Assembly: GCA_039720395.1 (NCBI GenBank) | Contig: CM077831.1 | Coordinates: 1,399,001 to 1,463,000, forward strand | Direction of reading: 5' to 3' | Source of the DNA: Liquidambar formosana | Lineage: Eukaryota > Streptophyta > Magnoliopsida > Saxifragales > Altingiaceae | Length of the DNA: 64,000 nucleotides | Shown here: in pieces, positions 35,358-47,231 of the stretch | How the letters are laid out: each line of letters opens with the position of its first letter | Position numbering within the stretch: the stretch's first letter is position 1 | The notes under the pieces: generated by a model | The model's input: the letters and a program-made list of their open reading frames with translations, nothing else | What the model was told of the DNA's origin: nothing | The model's database searches: none | Program-made: the position numbers and the translations under genes

Positions 35358-37014
35358 TGTTAGGATTATGCCCTAGAGCCAATCATAGAGATGATTGTTT
35401 AGGGATTAGGAACAATCAATTGATTTTATTTATATATGTCACATTTATTATTGATTTAATAAAAGGGCTTATTCTATTATGTTTATATGCATCATTTATA
35501 TTTACATAATATGTCCATGGAGTTAGAGTTGAGAATATGAAATTACAAAGGGTTGTAATTTTGAGACTCTAAATATATCTCTGTACTAAGCTCCTAAATC
35601 ATTCCTAGTTGAAGGTTCACTATGATGGACAGTAATGAACCATAGGACTAGCCCTTGTTAGTTTGACTCTATAGGAGGATAGCTAGTCTCAAGCTATTTG
35701 TGTGGAGACACTACAACCAACAAGTGGGTGCCTATTATAAGAATAGGTACACTGAATGTGACCAAAGATATGAGATAAACTGAATGGAGTTTTAACCTGC
35801 CTGTCAATCAGTTTCTCATTGTTATAGTGGTACAAGTAATCCTTAGACCTGAGACACCATGGTTGTCTTATGCATGTAGCTTTAGAAGTTTAATAACACT
35901 AAGTGCAGATCCTATTCAGGGGTCTGTAAGGGTGTTCATTGGCCCTTCTGCTATGTGTGTGAAGGCATGTGAGTGATCAACAAGGAATCCATCACTCTCA
36001 GGAAAAAGAGAGTGAATGTCTCATACAGCATTCATTGAATATAACTCATTAAATCCATGGGCCCATGGTAGAATGAATATGGAAAGGAGTTTCCATAAGT
36101 TCATCATTGAGTTGATATTAATGAATGAGTATAAAGTAATTGAACTAGGGACTTGACAGACTTCCATGTCCTATTAGTTTAATTGGAGACATTGTGTTGA
36201 TGGAAGGATGGAATTGTAACCTGTAAACTATAACAGAAGGGTTCTTTGTAAATGACTATTCACCTCATTAAGGACCACACCATGAGCCATATGCTAGGTG
36301 TTACTCATGGTTAGTAGAAGCCCTAATTGATATAAATGAGTTATAATCAATTAGGGAATTGAAAGGAGTTTCAATTAGACCCTTAATGGAAAGTGTTCCA
36401 TTGTGCACAACTTGTGCTGTTCCTACTACTTGATGATGTGAACCCAATGGGTCACACACTGATCATGCTAAGAGAGCTTGATTGTCTATGAGAGAAAGGG
36501 TATAAGTGATTAAAGAAAAGTTCTTTAAGGGGCTAATTTGTATTTGATGCAAACTAGTGGGCTAATTGTGTAATTAAGAGTAATTACACAAATTAGATTA
36601 GGGTTTGGAATCCCCCCTTGGCCGGCCCTATTAGTGGGCTATATAATGCCCACTATAAGGTGATGACATAATCACAATCACTCCTCCCCAAGGGCTGGCT
36701 GAAAATTACAGCTCTCCCTCTCTCTCTCTCCCTCTTCTCCACCTCTAGCAACCCTAAGGAAGAAGAAGGAAAGGACAACTTGCTCAAGCTAGGTGTGGAT
36801 ACTGTTGGAGGCAGTGCACTTGGACTGCTCAATCAGAAGACAAAGCTTGGAGCATAAAGGAGAAGACTTGAATCAACTGTAAGTAATTCTACCCTCTTCT
36901 AGTTAGGGTTTTTGTTTTGTATTAAGCATAATTAAGATTCATGGGTTTGGGAATCGTAGGAAAAATTTTAAATTCCGCCTTTGTAGTTTTTCCTCTCTAG
37001 TTAGATTCCCAACA
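35358..37014 (+). repeat. 5' LTR of Copia F2
   Basis: 1657 bp, TGTTAGGATT...GATTCCCAACA. TATA box at 36640-36647 and a strong splice-donor-like ACT|GTAAGTAATT at 36879. CT-rich tract about 36715-36740. Confidence 0.96.
36640..36647 (+). promoter_or_regulatory. TATA box of Copia F2 5' LTR
   Basis: TATATAAT in GGGCTATATAATGCCC, followed by CT-rich sequence. Conserved in the 3' LTR and in F3. Confidence 0.6.
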
Positions 37015-37015
37015 G

Positions 37016-37028
37016 TGGTATCAGAGCC
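37016..37028 (+). other. Primer binding site of Copia F2
   Basis: TGGTATCAGAGCC, complementary to the 3' end of initiator tRNA-Met, one base after the LTR. Confidence 0.92.
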
Positions 37029-40000
37029 ATGGTTATGCCTAATACAAACTGCATATGGGCTGTAATTCATGGTAAATTGATTGGTTAATAAATCTGGAAT
37101 TTATGTTCATGCATTAGAATGGTTTCCCTCTCATGGCCAAACCTAGGGTTTATGAACCCTAGGTTAATTCTCCTTCTACTCCTCTTCTAAAATAGTTTTA
37201 GGGCTGCTGGTTATTCAAAAGTTGAATGGGGATTGAGTTTGGAGAAGATGATGAACAGTTTTTATGATAGTCATGAAAAATCGTCATCTTGTTTTGCATG
37301 CCGAAATCAGAGTTCTTCTCCAAAATTTTCGAGCCATATATGGTTAGAAAGCTCTTTGAATCAGCTTTACAACCCAACAAACGGTTCGTCAATCCGAGTT
37401 TTGTAGTGAAAGTTATGAATTTTTTACTACAGGCTGTCAGGGAAGACAGTTTTGCTCGGGAATGATGTAACAGCCACAATTGTGAGTTTTTGATGGAGAT
37501 CAAAGACATGGAAATGGTTGCCACCACTTGGGTTATGTTCTAGACATGGTAGGAAAGGGTTCCCAAGCATTCGGATGCATCATAATTGGATTATGAGTCT
37601 AGAACAGAAGGAAGAAGGAGAAGACCACCATGTTTGAATCTGGGTTTTAGAACCCTAGGGTTCTTGCTACTGTTATGATCAGATACTTCTGTACAATTGA
37701 TGAATAATCATTATAGGATGATGATATATGATGTATAGATCATATTCTTTAATAATCAAAGGAGTCTTGATGTATAAAGAATCAAAAAGTTTGATTTCTT
37801 GGAAGAACACAGCAGGCTGTTTTTCTGCAGAAAGTCATCAATGGAGTTTTGTTCATATCTTGAGCTAGGGAACTCCAAATTGCATGAAACCAATTTTATT
37901 AGTTTCCTAAGACATGTAGGATGCTAGGAAAAATAATTTGGTAGCCTGAATTAATCATCTTGCTGGGTTTTAAATCAATTTGTGGTCATGGACAGTATGC
38001 TGTCAAATTCTGGACAGCCTACTGTTCTTGAATTGTTTAGAACAATTGGGGATGATTTGATCATCCAAACCACTTCAATTAGCTTATTAATTCATGTAGG
38101 GACATGATACAAAAGCTGGTTTTGATGGTGGAGTCGAATTGATTAAGTTTTAGAAACTTTTGTGACCTTGGAGGTCCTCCAATGGTGGTGCCAGCACTGG
38201 GTTCAGGAAACCCTAATGTTCTTTGAAGAAGACAGCCCTCTTGGCCACTCCACACGTGTCCATGGGCTTGGCCCACACCCTGGCTTGAGTCCCCCTTTGC
38301 TGGCCATGGCCTCCCATGGCCTGGCCAAGCCATGGCAGCCTTGCTAAGCCATGGCAGCCCACTATAGGTGGCGGCAGCCTTAGGGTTTCTTAGGAAACCC
38401 TAATTCCCATTAATGATGAAACCCTAATTCATTAATTGCATTAATTAAAAACCCTAATTTGGCTATTAATTACCTTAATTAAAGTGTTTAATGATTGGTC
38501 ATTAATTGACCAATCATGGTTATTAATCATTAGGGTATAATTAAGTGCATTTATAATGTCTAGGGTTTAGGGTTTAGGAAACCCTAATTCGTATTAATTA
38601 AAATGTTTAATGATTGGTCATTAATTGACCAGTCATGGTTATTAATCATTAGGGTATAATTAAGTGCATTTATGATGTCTAGGGTTTAGGGTTTAGGAAA
38701 CCCTAATTCGTATTAATTAAACCCTAATTCTATTAATGCATTAATTAATAACTAAACCTAGTAATTAATGGGTCTAACCTAGGGTTAAATGATTGGTCAT
38801 TAATGACCAATCATGATCATTAATGGTTTAGTAATTAATCATTGGCATTTAATAGGTTTAAGGTTTAGGGTTTTAGAAACCCTAATTAGTGCATATTAAT
38901 TAGGAGTAATTAATATCCTAGGTGGCATTAATTAAACCCTAATCCTAATCATTAATACCGTATAAACCTAGGGTTTAAATGATTGGCCATTAATTGACCA
39001 ATCATAAGGCATTTAATGCATTAGGGTTACACTTAGGGTTTAGAGTTAATGCATTTAGGGTTTAGGGTTTTAGGAAACCCTAATGCACTAATTAATTAAT
39101 AAAATGATTTTATTTAATTCCGAAATTGATTATTTAATTAATGGTGATTAATTTTATAATGTTTTAAATCGTTTAAAACACAATTTAGGAATAAATAAAA
39201 ATCTGGAAATTTTAATTAAATAAAATTGTTTTGTTTAATTAAAGAAACCCTAATATTTGATATTAGTGCTCAATTAGGGGACTTTAAATGTTTCAATTGA
39301 TTTGATTAATTGAAATTAAATGTCTTAATTGTTAAGACTTAATTAATTCTGGAGATTATGCATATCCTAATAAGATTAGGACACATTAATGAGATTAATG
39401 AAAACCAATCAATAGATTTACCATGAATGCCCATATGTTTATTGCTTACAGTTATTTCCTTTATTATGCAATGTGATTGTATGGTTATGGATGGATGATG
39501 ATTATGGACTATACCCTAAACCAATTGTGATTGGCCGTCTTATGAATGGGTTGTATTAATTTTCAAGAGTTGTTAATTTTGGTGATGTATTATTTATTTG
39601 GGGCTTGCATGCCACCTTCTTCTCTCTCTCTATCATTCTCTTATGTACCCCACATTCCCCTTATGTATCCCTTTCTTTAAAATTATGTAAATGTTATGTA
39701 ATCGAGAGCGCACTAAGGAGCATGGTGGACATAAAGGAGCATGGTGGAGCCCAACAAGCCTATGGTGGAGACCATCAAGCTAATGGAGGAGATTGAAGGA
39801 CTTGAAAGCTTGGAGAAGACTTTCAAGAGAGCATGCTATATTTTGAATGAATGTTTTACGATCACCTACACCCACCTTAGACCTAGGATTCAATTCATTG
39901 GCTTGGATTGAATCCTCTTAAAGTCCATAATCATCATAGTGGGAGCTTTTAATGAGATTAATAGAGATAGCTCCAAATCCAAAGATCGTTATATGTCACC

Positions 40001-40699
40001 TTATAGGGACTAATATCGATAAGTGGATTACATATATAATGTTGTTATATATTTTTATTTATATGCATGAGATGTATGTTAAATTAGTTTAATTTGATGA
40101 GACCCTTAAAACCCCTCTCATTTAATATTAAGTTGGAAATGGAGAATACATTAGAGAATGGATTCTTCATTGCCTTCCATCATTATAGGATCATCTAACG
40201 TCCCTTAATGTGGGTACCTGGCTGCAGACATGTAGGAGCTACCCATATTAAAGACATTACTTGAAACTATCACATATGTAGATATCATGGGGTGCCTAAG
40301 CTGGTATATACCAAGAAACTAACATGTGAGGTATATATTTGGTGAAACATACCTGTGTGAATGATGGGTTTAACTTAACTAGGGAAGTATTCCAAGAAAC
40401 TAACATGTGAGGAGTATGTACCCTAGAGGCAAAATGATTGGAACTTGCTTATGAAGCAATAGACAAAGAGTTGTCTTCTTACTGTGGGTTAGAAGTCAAG
40501 AAACTAACATGTGAGGCTTCTAGGTCATAGTGGGACCCCAATCCCCATTAGGAATGAGATTCCCGAATTCCATCAGAGGGTGTATGGAATTTGATAAAAT
40601 AGTGGGAGGTACCATATGATTAAAGACCCGATCATTATGGATTAAAAATGAAATCTAATTCTCTATTTAATTTTTTTTTTTTATATGTAGTTCATAGAA
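37029..40699 (+). other. Copia F2 long leader
   Basis: About 3.7 kb without a convincing sense gene. It includes an antisense open stretch at 37198-37527 (109 codons) that recurs in F1, R and F3; a telo-box rich segment (about 38390-39090); a 119-bp tandem duplication (38486-38723); a short sense frame (39605-39796); and several ACTAACATGTGAGG repeats (about 40320-40520). Confidence 0.75.
38486..38723. repeat. 119-bp tandem duplication in F2 leader
   Basis: Two copies starting GTTTAATGATTGGTCATTAA (38486 and 38605), nearly identical. Each holds an ATGATTGGTCA/TGACCAATCAT-type palindrome and a TTTAGGGTTTAGG telomere-like motif. F1 and R have only one copy. Confidence 0.85.
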
Positions 40700-41572
40700 A
40701 TGGCTCACCTCAACCCGTTATCCAAAATATTGGACATCAACCGTTTGACTGGACCAAACTATCTTGATTGGCTGAGGAACTTAAAAATAGTTTTAACTTC
40801 CGAAAAGATTACCTACACACTTGATGGCACACTTCCTAAGGCACTGGCTGAGACTGCAACTCAGCAAGAGAGAGACGCTTATCAGAAGCGCATGGACGAC
40901 GATTTGAAGGCAAGATGCTATATGATGGCATCCATGAGCCCTGAGCTTCAGAAGCAACATGAGTCCATGAAGAGTGCTCGCGACATCTTTCTCCACTTAC
41001 AAGAGTTGTATGGGGAGCAAAGTAGGACCGCGAAGTACAATATTGTCAAGGATCTATTCAAGGCAAGGATGAATGAGGGTTCGTCTGTGACTGATCACAC
41101 CTTGAAAATGATCAACCATATCGAGCAGCTTGAAAAGCTTGATGTGATCATTGAAGTTGATATGTGTTCAGACATTATATTGCAGTCCCTTCCTGATTCA
41201 TTTGGGCCGTTCATAATGAATTTTCATATGAACAAGCTTGAGCCCACTCTCCCCGAGCTGCACAATTTGCTCAAGATGACTGAGGAGACAATGAAGAAGG
41301 GAAAAGGTTCTTTGCTCGCATTTGATGGAGCTTCTACTTCCAAAGCCAAGCCCAAGCCTAAGGGCAAGGGCAAAGGCAAGGGTAAGAGTACCCAAGGGAA
41401 GAAGAAGAAGAACTTAAAGCCGAAAGGAGGCATTAAGAAAGGTAATACTGACAAGGCCAAAGGATCCTGTTTTCACTGCGGTAAGGATGGGCATTGGAAA
41501 CGTAATTGCCGGGAGTATCTGGATACTCTAAAGAGCCGACCTTCGGAAGGTATGGATCATGCTCTAAACTAA
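40700..41572 (+). CDS. Copia GAG polyprotein of F2, intact
   Basis: 290 residues, ATG at 40700. It would form the virus-like particle of the element and bind its RNA. N-terminal copia gag domain with LTGPNYLDWLRNL (about residues 16-28) and LQELYG, QLEKL and ILQSLPDSF in the usual order (residues about 95-165), as in UBN2-type gag. Then a Lys/Gly-rich linker and one zinc knuckle, CFHCGKDGHWKRNC (C-X2-C-X4-H-X4-C, about residues 257-270). It ends shortly after the knuckle with TAA, so gag is not fused to protease. Intact, unlike the gag of F1 and R. Probably Tork/Angela-like by sequence flavour; not certain. Confidence 0.93.
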   Translation: MAHLNPLSKILDINRLTGPNYLDWLRNLKIVLTSEKITYTLDGTLPKALAETATQQERDAYQKRMDDDLKARCYMMASMSPELQKQHESMKSARDIFLHLQELYGEQSRTAKYNIVKDLFKARMNEGSSVTDHTLKMINHIEQLEKLDVIIEVDMCSDIILQSLPDSFGPFIMNFHMNKLEPTLPELHNLLKMTEETMKKGKGSLLAFDGASTSKAKPKPKGKGKGKGKSTQGKKKKNLKPKGGIKKGNTDKAKGSCFHCGKDGHWKRNCREYLDTLKSRPSEGMDHALN

Positions 41573-43581
41573 ATGTTAGTTTTGCTTCCACTTGGGTACT
41601 TAATTCTGATGTGAATTTTGAATTCCATGCAGGATCTAGTGGGAAGTAGAAGGCTGAGTAGAAGCGGAATATCCCTACGAGTAGAGAATGGAGCAAAGTG
41701 TTGCTGTATTAGCTATGGGACTTGCTGCTTGACTCTACCTGAAGGAGTAGTTTAGAATTAATAAGCTATCTTGACATTCCAGAAGTTTTTAGAAACATTA
41801 TCTTTATTTCAGTTTTGCCTAAACAGTGTTTTAGTTTGATTTAATAAATGTTTTTTATGAAGAGTTCATTACTTCTGGAATTTATAGCATTTATCTTCTA
41901 AACTACCTTGCAAATATGAAATTGCATGAAACATGATAGCTCTAAAATTGAATGCTGATAAACCCAAGAGAACAAGAGAAATAGTTTCTCATACTTTATG
42001 AACCTTTACTTAAAAATGTTAAGGTATAGGTGCATATACTTAAAGAAGTACAAATCTGAAACATTTGAAAAGGTTCAAAGAATTCAGATTTGAAGTAGAG
42101 AAACAAACTAGTAAAAGTATCAAACTCTTCGATTGGATCGAGGAGGCGAATATTTAACTGGTGATCTTTCAGATCAACTTGTTCAAATAGGCATTCTATT
42201 CTAATGGACACCTCTTAGAACATCATAACTAAATGGTGTGTCAGAAAGGAGGAAGAGGACCTTATTGGATATAGTCCGGTCCATGATAAGTTACAACAAC
42301 CTAATATTATCCTTGTTAGGATATGCCCTAAAAATTGCCACGTACCTGTGAAACAGAGTTCAAACCAAGGCTGTCCCTTAGGACCTATATGAGATATGGA
42401 AAGGGAAGCACCAAACCTTAAGCATGTTAAGGTATGGGGTTGCACTGCATATGTAGAGACGTACAGTGCAACCAAATTGGAAATCAAGATAACTTAAGGT
42501 TTGTGGATTACCCTAAAGAAAGTTTAGGATATCATATCTATTATCCTGATGAACAAAAGGTGTTTTGTTTGTATGTTTGCAATCTTTCTTGAAAAGAGTT
42601 ATATTCAAGAAAGCAGCAATAACAGGAAAATAGAACTCAAAAAGTTGTCTAATGAGACACAAACCGACATTGATGCAACCCTTGTCCCTGTTGAGACAGA
42701 ACCCATTGTTGTACAAAGGGTTAGTGGGAGTGCGATCACATTTATGGTCCTATAAGTGAATGACGTTCTACTTATTAGGAATAATGTAGAGACGTTGTCA
42801 AAAGTGAAAAATTGGTTTTTCACAAAGTTTCTCCATAAAAGATTTGGAAGAAGCATCCTATATTCTGGGAATAGAGGTCTATAGAGATAGATATTAAAGG
42901 ATGCTAAGTCCCTCCCAATCGAAGTACATAGACAAGATTTTGAAAGAGTTCAAAATGCATGATTCCAAAAGGAGGTCTAATTCCTGTCAGACATGGAATC
43001 AAGTTGTCTATAACTAAAAGACCAGATATCAGTTTTGCTGTAAATGTTACGAGCAGATATCAGGCAAACCCAGATAAGGAACACTGGGAAGAAGTCAAAG
43101 CTATCCTTAAGTACTTGAGAAGAACTAAGGACCCATGCTTTGTCTATGGAGAAAGAAACTTGAAATGGTTGGTATAACGGATTCAGATTTTCAATCTGAC
43201 GATGATGATAGGAGATCAACATCGAGGTATGTTCTCACCTTAAATGGTGGAGCTGTAAATTTGAGCTCATTGCTGCATGTTTGGATGAGTAAGTTCATTG
43301 CAGAACTAGGAGTGGTTCCTAACATTGAGAAGCCTTTACTATTGTTTTTGTGACAACAATAAGGCTAGTGCTCAAGACAAGGATCCACAGTCTCATCAAA
43401 AGTCCAAACTTTAAGCGGCGATTCCAAGTGATTAGAGAGATCATTGGAAGAGATGACATATACATATAGAAGATTAATACAATAGAGAATAAAGAAGACC
43501 CCTTCACTAAGGCTATGAACCAAGTGTATTGGATCACCACCGACAGGATATGGGTATGAGATACATGGTGGATTGGCTATA
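41573..43581 (+). pseudogene. Collapsed copia pol remnant of F2
   Basis: Only about 2 kb remains where a normal copia pol needs about 3.5 kb. Recognisable pieces: end of the integrase core with a NGVSERRKRTLL-like stretch near 42232-42270; integrase-RT linker near 42400-42600; a degenerate remnant following the RT YVDD region near 42750-42980; RNase H from KRPDISFAVN near 43018 to a QKSK-like stretch near 43400. The protease, most of integrase and the RT catalytic core are missing or unreadable, with many stops and frameshifts. Confidence 0.85.
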
Positions 43582-43596
43582 GTGCAAGTGGGAGAT
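43582..43596 (+). other. Polypurine tract of Copia F2
   Basis: GTGCAAGTGGGAGAT, directly before the 3' LTR. The same tract precedes the F1 3' LTR. Confidence 0.7.
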
Positions 43597-45253
43597 TGTT
43601 AGGATTATGCCCTAGAGCCAATCATAGAGATGATTGTTTAGGGATTAGGAACAATCAATTGATTTTATTTATATATGTCACATTTATTATTGATTTAATA
43701 AAAGGGCTTATTCTATTATGTTTATATGCATCATTTATATTTACATAATATGTCCATGGAGTTAGAGTTGAGAATATGAAATTACAAAGGGTTGTAATTT
43801 TGAGACTCTAAATATATCTCTGTACTAAACTCCTAAATCATTCCTAGTTGAAGGTTCACTATGATGGACAGTAATGAACCATAGGACTAGCACTTGTTAG
43901 GTTGACTCTATAGGAGGATAGCTAGTCTCAAGCTATTTGTGTGGAGACACTACAACCAACAAGTGGGTGCCTATTATAAGAATAGGTACACTGAATGTGA
44001 CCAAAGATATGAGATAAACTGAATGGAGTTTTAACCTGCCTGTCAATCAGTTTCTCATTGTTATAGTGGTACAAGTAATCCTTAGACCTGAGACACCATG
44101 GTTGTCTTATGCATGTAGCTTTAGAAGTTTGATAACACTAAGTGCAGATCCTATTCCGGGGTCTGTAAGGGTGTTCATTGGCCCTTCTGCTATGTGTGTG
44201 AAGGCATGTGAGTGATCAACAAGGAATCCATCACTCTCAGGAAAAAGAGAGTGAATGTCTCATACAGCATTCATTGAATATAACTCATTAAATCCATGGG
44301 CCCATGGTAGAATGAATATGGAAAGGAGTTTCCATAAGTTCATCATTGAGTTGATATTAATGAATGAGTATAAAGTAATTGAACTAGGGACTTGACAGAC
44401 TTCCATGTCCTATTAGTTCAATTGGAGACATTGTGTTGATGGAAGGATGGAATTGTAACCTGTAAACTATAACAGAAGGGTTCTTTGTAAATGACTATTC
44501 ACCTCATTAAGGACCACACCATGAGCCATATGCTAGGTGTTACTCATGGTTAGTAGAAGCCCTAATTGATATAAATGAGTTATAATCAATTAGGGAATTG
44601 AAAGGAGTTTCAATTAGACCCTTAATGGAAAGTGTTCCATTGTGCACAACTTGTGCTGTTCCTACTACTTGATGATGTGAACCCAATGGGTCACACACTG
44701 ATCATGCTAAGAGAGCTTGATTGTCTATGAGAGAAAGGGTATAAGTGATTAAAGAAAAGTTCTTTAAGGGGCTAATTTGTATTTAATGCAAACTAGTGGG
44801 CTAATTGTGTAATTAAGAGTAATTACACAAATTAGATTAGGGTTTGGAATCCCCCCTCGGCCGGCCCTATTAGTGGGCTATATAATGCCCACTATAAGGT
44901 GATGACATAATCACAATCACTCCTCCCCAAGGGCTGGCTGAAAATTACAGCTCTCCCTCTCTCTCTCTCCCTCTTCTCCACCTCTAGCAACCCTAAGGAA
45001 GAAGAAGGAAAGGACAACTTGCTCAAGCTAGGTGTGGATACTGTTGGAGGCAGTGCACTTGGACTGCTCAATCAGAAGACAAAGCTTGGAGCATAAAGGA
45101 GAAGACTTGAATCAACTGTAAGTAATTCTACCCTCTTCTAGTTAGGGTTTTTGTTTTGTATTAAGCATAATTAAGATTCATGGGTTTGGGAATCGTAGGA
45201 AAAATTTTAAATTCCGCCTTTGTAGTTTTTCCTCTCTAGTTAGATTCCCAACA
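43597..45253 (+). repeat. 3' LTR of Copia F2
   Basis: 1657 bp, the same length as the 5' LTR and about 99.5% identical by eye. Confidence 0.96.
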
Positions 45254-45546
45254 AGTCCTATGGTTCATTACTGTCCATCATAGTGAACCTTCAACTAGGA
45301 ATGATTTAGGAGTTTAGTACAGAGATATATTTACAGTCTCATAATTACAACTCTTTGTAATTCAATATTCTCAACTCTAACTCCTTGGACATATTATGTA
45401 AATATAAATGATGCATACAAACATAATAGAAGAAGCCCTTTTATTAAATCAATAATAAATGTGACATACATAAATGAAATCAAATGATTGTTCCTTTATC
45501 CCTAAACAATCATCTCTATGATTGGCTCTAGGGCATAACTCTAACA

Positions 45547-45641
45547 CCCTCAAAAAGTACCCTCTTCCCAGTCAACTCCAAACAGGGCACACACCTCCTA
45601 GGCAACCTAGCCTCCCACAGTCCCCATGGGCTCCATTCCAC
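45547..45641 (-). CDS. Gene B exon 4, upstream piece
   Basis: Acceptor CAACAG|GTGGAA. Open to the insertion site of the solo Copia LTR. It continues at 33985 once one CCCTC copy is discounted; the two pieces total 345 nt (115 codons). Confidence 0.85.
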
Positions 45642-45715
45642 CTGTTGAATTTGAAAAATGATGAGCAAGATAATAAAAAAATGAATAAAAGAAAAGAATG
45701 AGGAAGGTGGATTAC

Positions 45716-45883
45716 CATGTCAGCATTTAGGCTCGCCAAGTACGCTCTTGCGTGGGCGTAGTCATGCCTATTGGGGGCACGCACAGCTATCTTGTTGGGA
45801 GCATAGTTCCCAAGTATGGGCCATTCCTGTATCTCATTATCCAGTGTTGGGCGGCACAGTCCCAAATACTCGTAATACCATAT
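45716..45883 (-). CDS. Gene B exon 3
   Basis: 56 codons between acceptor TTTTGACAG|ATA and donor ATG|GTAATC. Begins WYYEYLGLCRP after one codon, joining smoothly to LPFVWE at the end of exon 2. Confidence 0.85.
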
Positions 45884-45958
45884 CTGTCAAAATTCAAGAA
45901 AAGCATTAAAATCAAATCTAGTTTGAGAGGAATTTAAAAATTAAACATTTTTACTTAC

Positions 45959-46612
45959 CTCCCAAACAAAGGGAAGCCCGCCAAAATTCTTGGAAACACC
46001 TCGGGACATGTCGGACATGGTTCTGTACATGGTGGCTAGTGCTGCCCCTCCCCAGTTATACCTCCCGATCTTGTCCACATCCACCATAGAGGCAAGATAG
46101 CCCAGTTGTGCCATGTCATTGGCACCAACAAAGAGAGTGCAAGAAAGCATATAGATCATGAAGGCCCTAACTATGCACTCGGGAGCCACTCCCACACCTT
46201 CTACTTGGTTGGCAAAATTCTCAAATAGCCATGTCCTCCTAACACCGCGGGAACCCGCCTCAATATCCATCCCCAACATAGTGAGGAGATAAGCACTATT
46301 TGTGTTGGCATCCCCATAGAATTCCAACCTCTTTCCTTTGAGGCTTAAACCGGTGATAATTGAAAAATCCTTGGGAGTCATGGTCATCTCACCAAAACTG
46401 AAGTGGAAGGTGTTGGTGGTATCCCACCATAGCTCAGCTAAGGCAAGGAGGGCTTGCCTATCCCACTGTTCATTCCATAGGGAATCAAGAAACCAACCAA
46501 AACCCGCTTTCTTAATGGATTCTCTTGCGGAAGGTTGGGTGTGTTCCATACGCCTCCACCACCCAATGAGATTCGTTATCGAAGACCTTGTGCGTAGGTC
46601 TTGGAAGTTGGG
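45959..46612 (-). CDS. Gene B exon 2 (plant mobile domain core)
   Basis: 218 codons between acceptor TTGATTAG|CCC and donor GAG|GTAAGT. Contains the main PMD signature FHFSFGEMTMTP. The open frame runs the whole length without a stop. Confidence 0.9.
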
Positions 46613-47231
46613 CTAATCAAGAAGAATTATTCACCTAGTTAGTGTAAAAATCATATGCAAGCATTGATAATTGGCTTTGCAAAAACTAAGTCTTCTAGTT
46701 CATGAACAAGTAAACCATGCTTTGAAAGTTTATGAAAACATTGGTTTTATTCTTCAAACTCATGATCATTGGTAAACCATGCATTCCAAGACCATGGAAA
46801 CATGGATTTTTCAAAGAAAATAATAAGCAAACTTTGTTTTCCAAAGTGGTTTTTCAAGGAAAAAATAAGCAAACCTTGTTCGTGAAAACATGGGTTTTTC
46901 ACAAATATAGCAAACTTTGTTTTTCAAAGTTCATGAAAATGCTTTGTTTTGTTTCTAAAATCAATTAGAAATGAATGCCTATGATTTTTCCTTGCAATAC
47001 ACATCAATTTTACAAAGATTGGATGAATTTTCATCATTCAAGCATTTTATCAAACACTTGGTGGACACTATTCACCAAGTTTTCAAATTGAATTCTTTTC
47101 ACATCCAATCCTTGCCAAAATCAATGGGCATTGCAAACATTGCTAGGAATACTCATAGAGAGTTCATGGGAATGCATTTCAATCAACAAAAATGAAAATT
47201 TCAAAGAAAAGTTTAAAATGGGTAAGCTTAC

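Larger units (their letters stand above)
36879..40690 (+). other. Candidate leader intron of Copia F2
   Basis: The donor GTAAGTAATT lies in the LTR downstream of the promoter. The acceptor, a run of T ending ATATGTAG, sits ten bases before the gag ATG. If used, splicing would remove a 3.8-kb leader full of short ATGs and place gag near the cap. Inferred only from splice-site strength and position. Confidence 0.4.
35358..45253 (+). mobile_element. Copia-T element F2, complete (TSD AGTCC)
   Basis: 9896 bp with two LTRs of 1657 bp each (35358-37014, 43597-45253), flanked by AGTCC at 35353-35357 and 45254-45258. About eight substitutions separate the LTRs by eye (about 0.5%). It carries an intact gag but only fragments of pol, so it was probably mobilised by another element's enzymes. 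Confidence 0.96.
33991..45546 (-). mobile_element. Solo Copia-T LTR in gene B (TSD CCCTC), itself split by F2
   Basis: Two pieces, 33991-35357 and 45259-45546, give a 1655-bp LTR in minus orientation, subgroup I. TSD CCCTC is at 33986-33990 and 45547-45551. It starts TGTTGGGAATC and ends CTCTAACA. The interruption is element F2 plus its AGTCC duplication. Confidence 0.94.
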
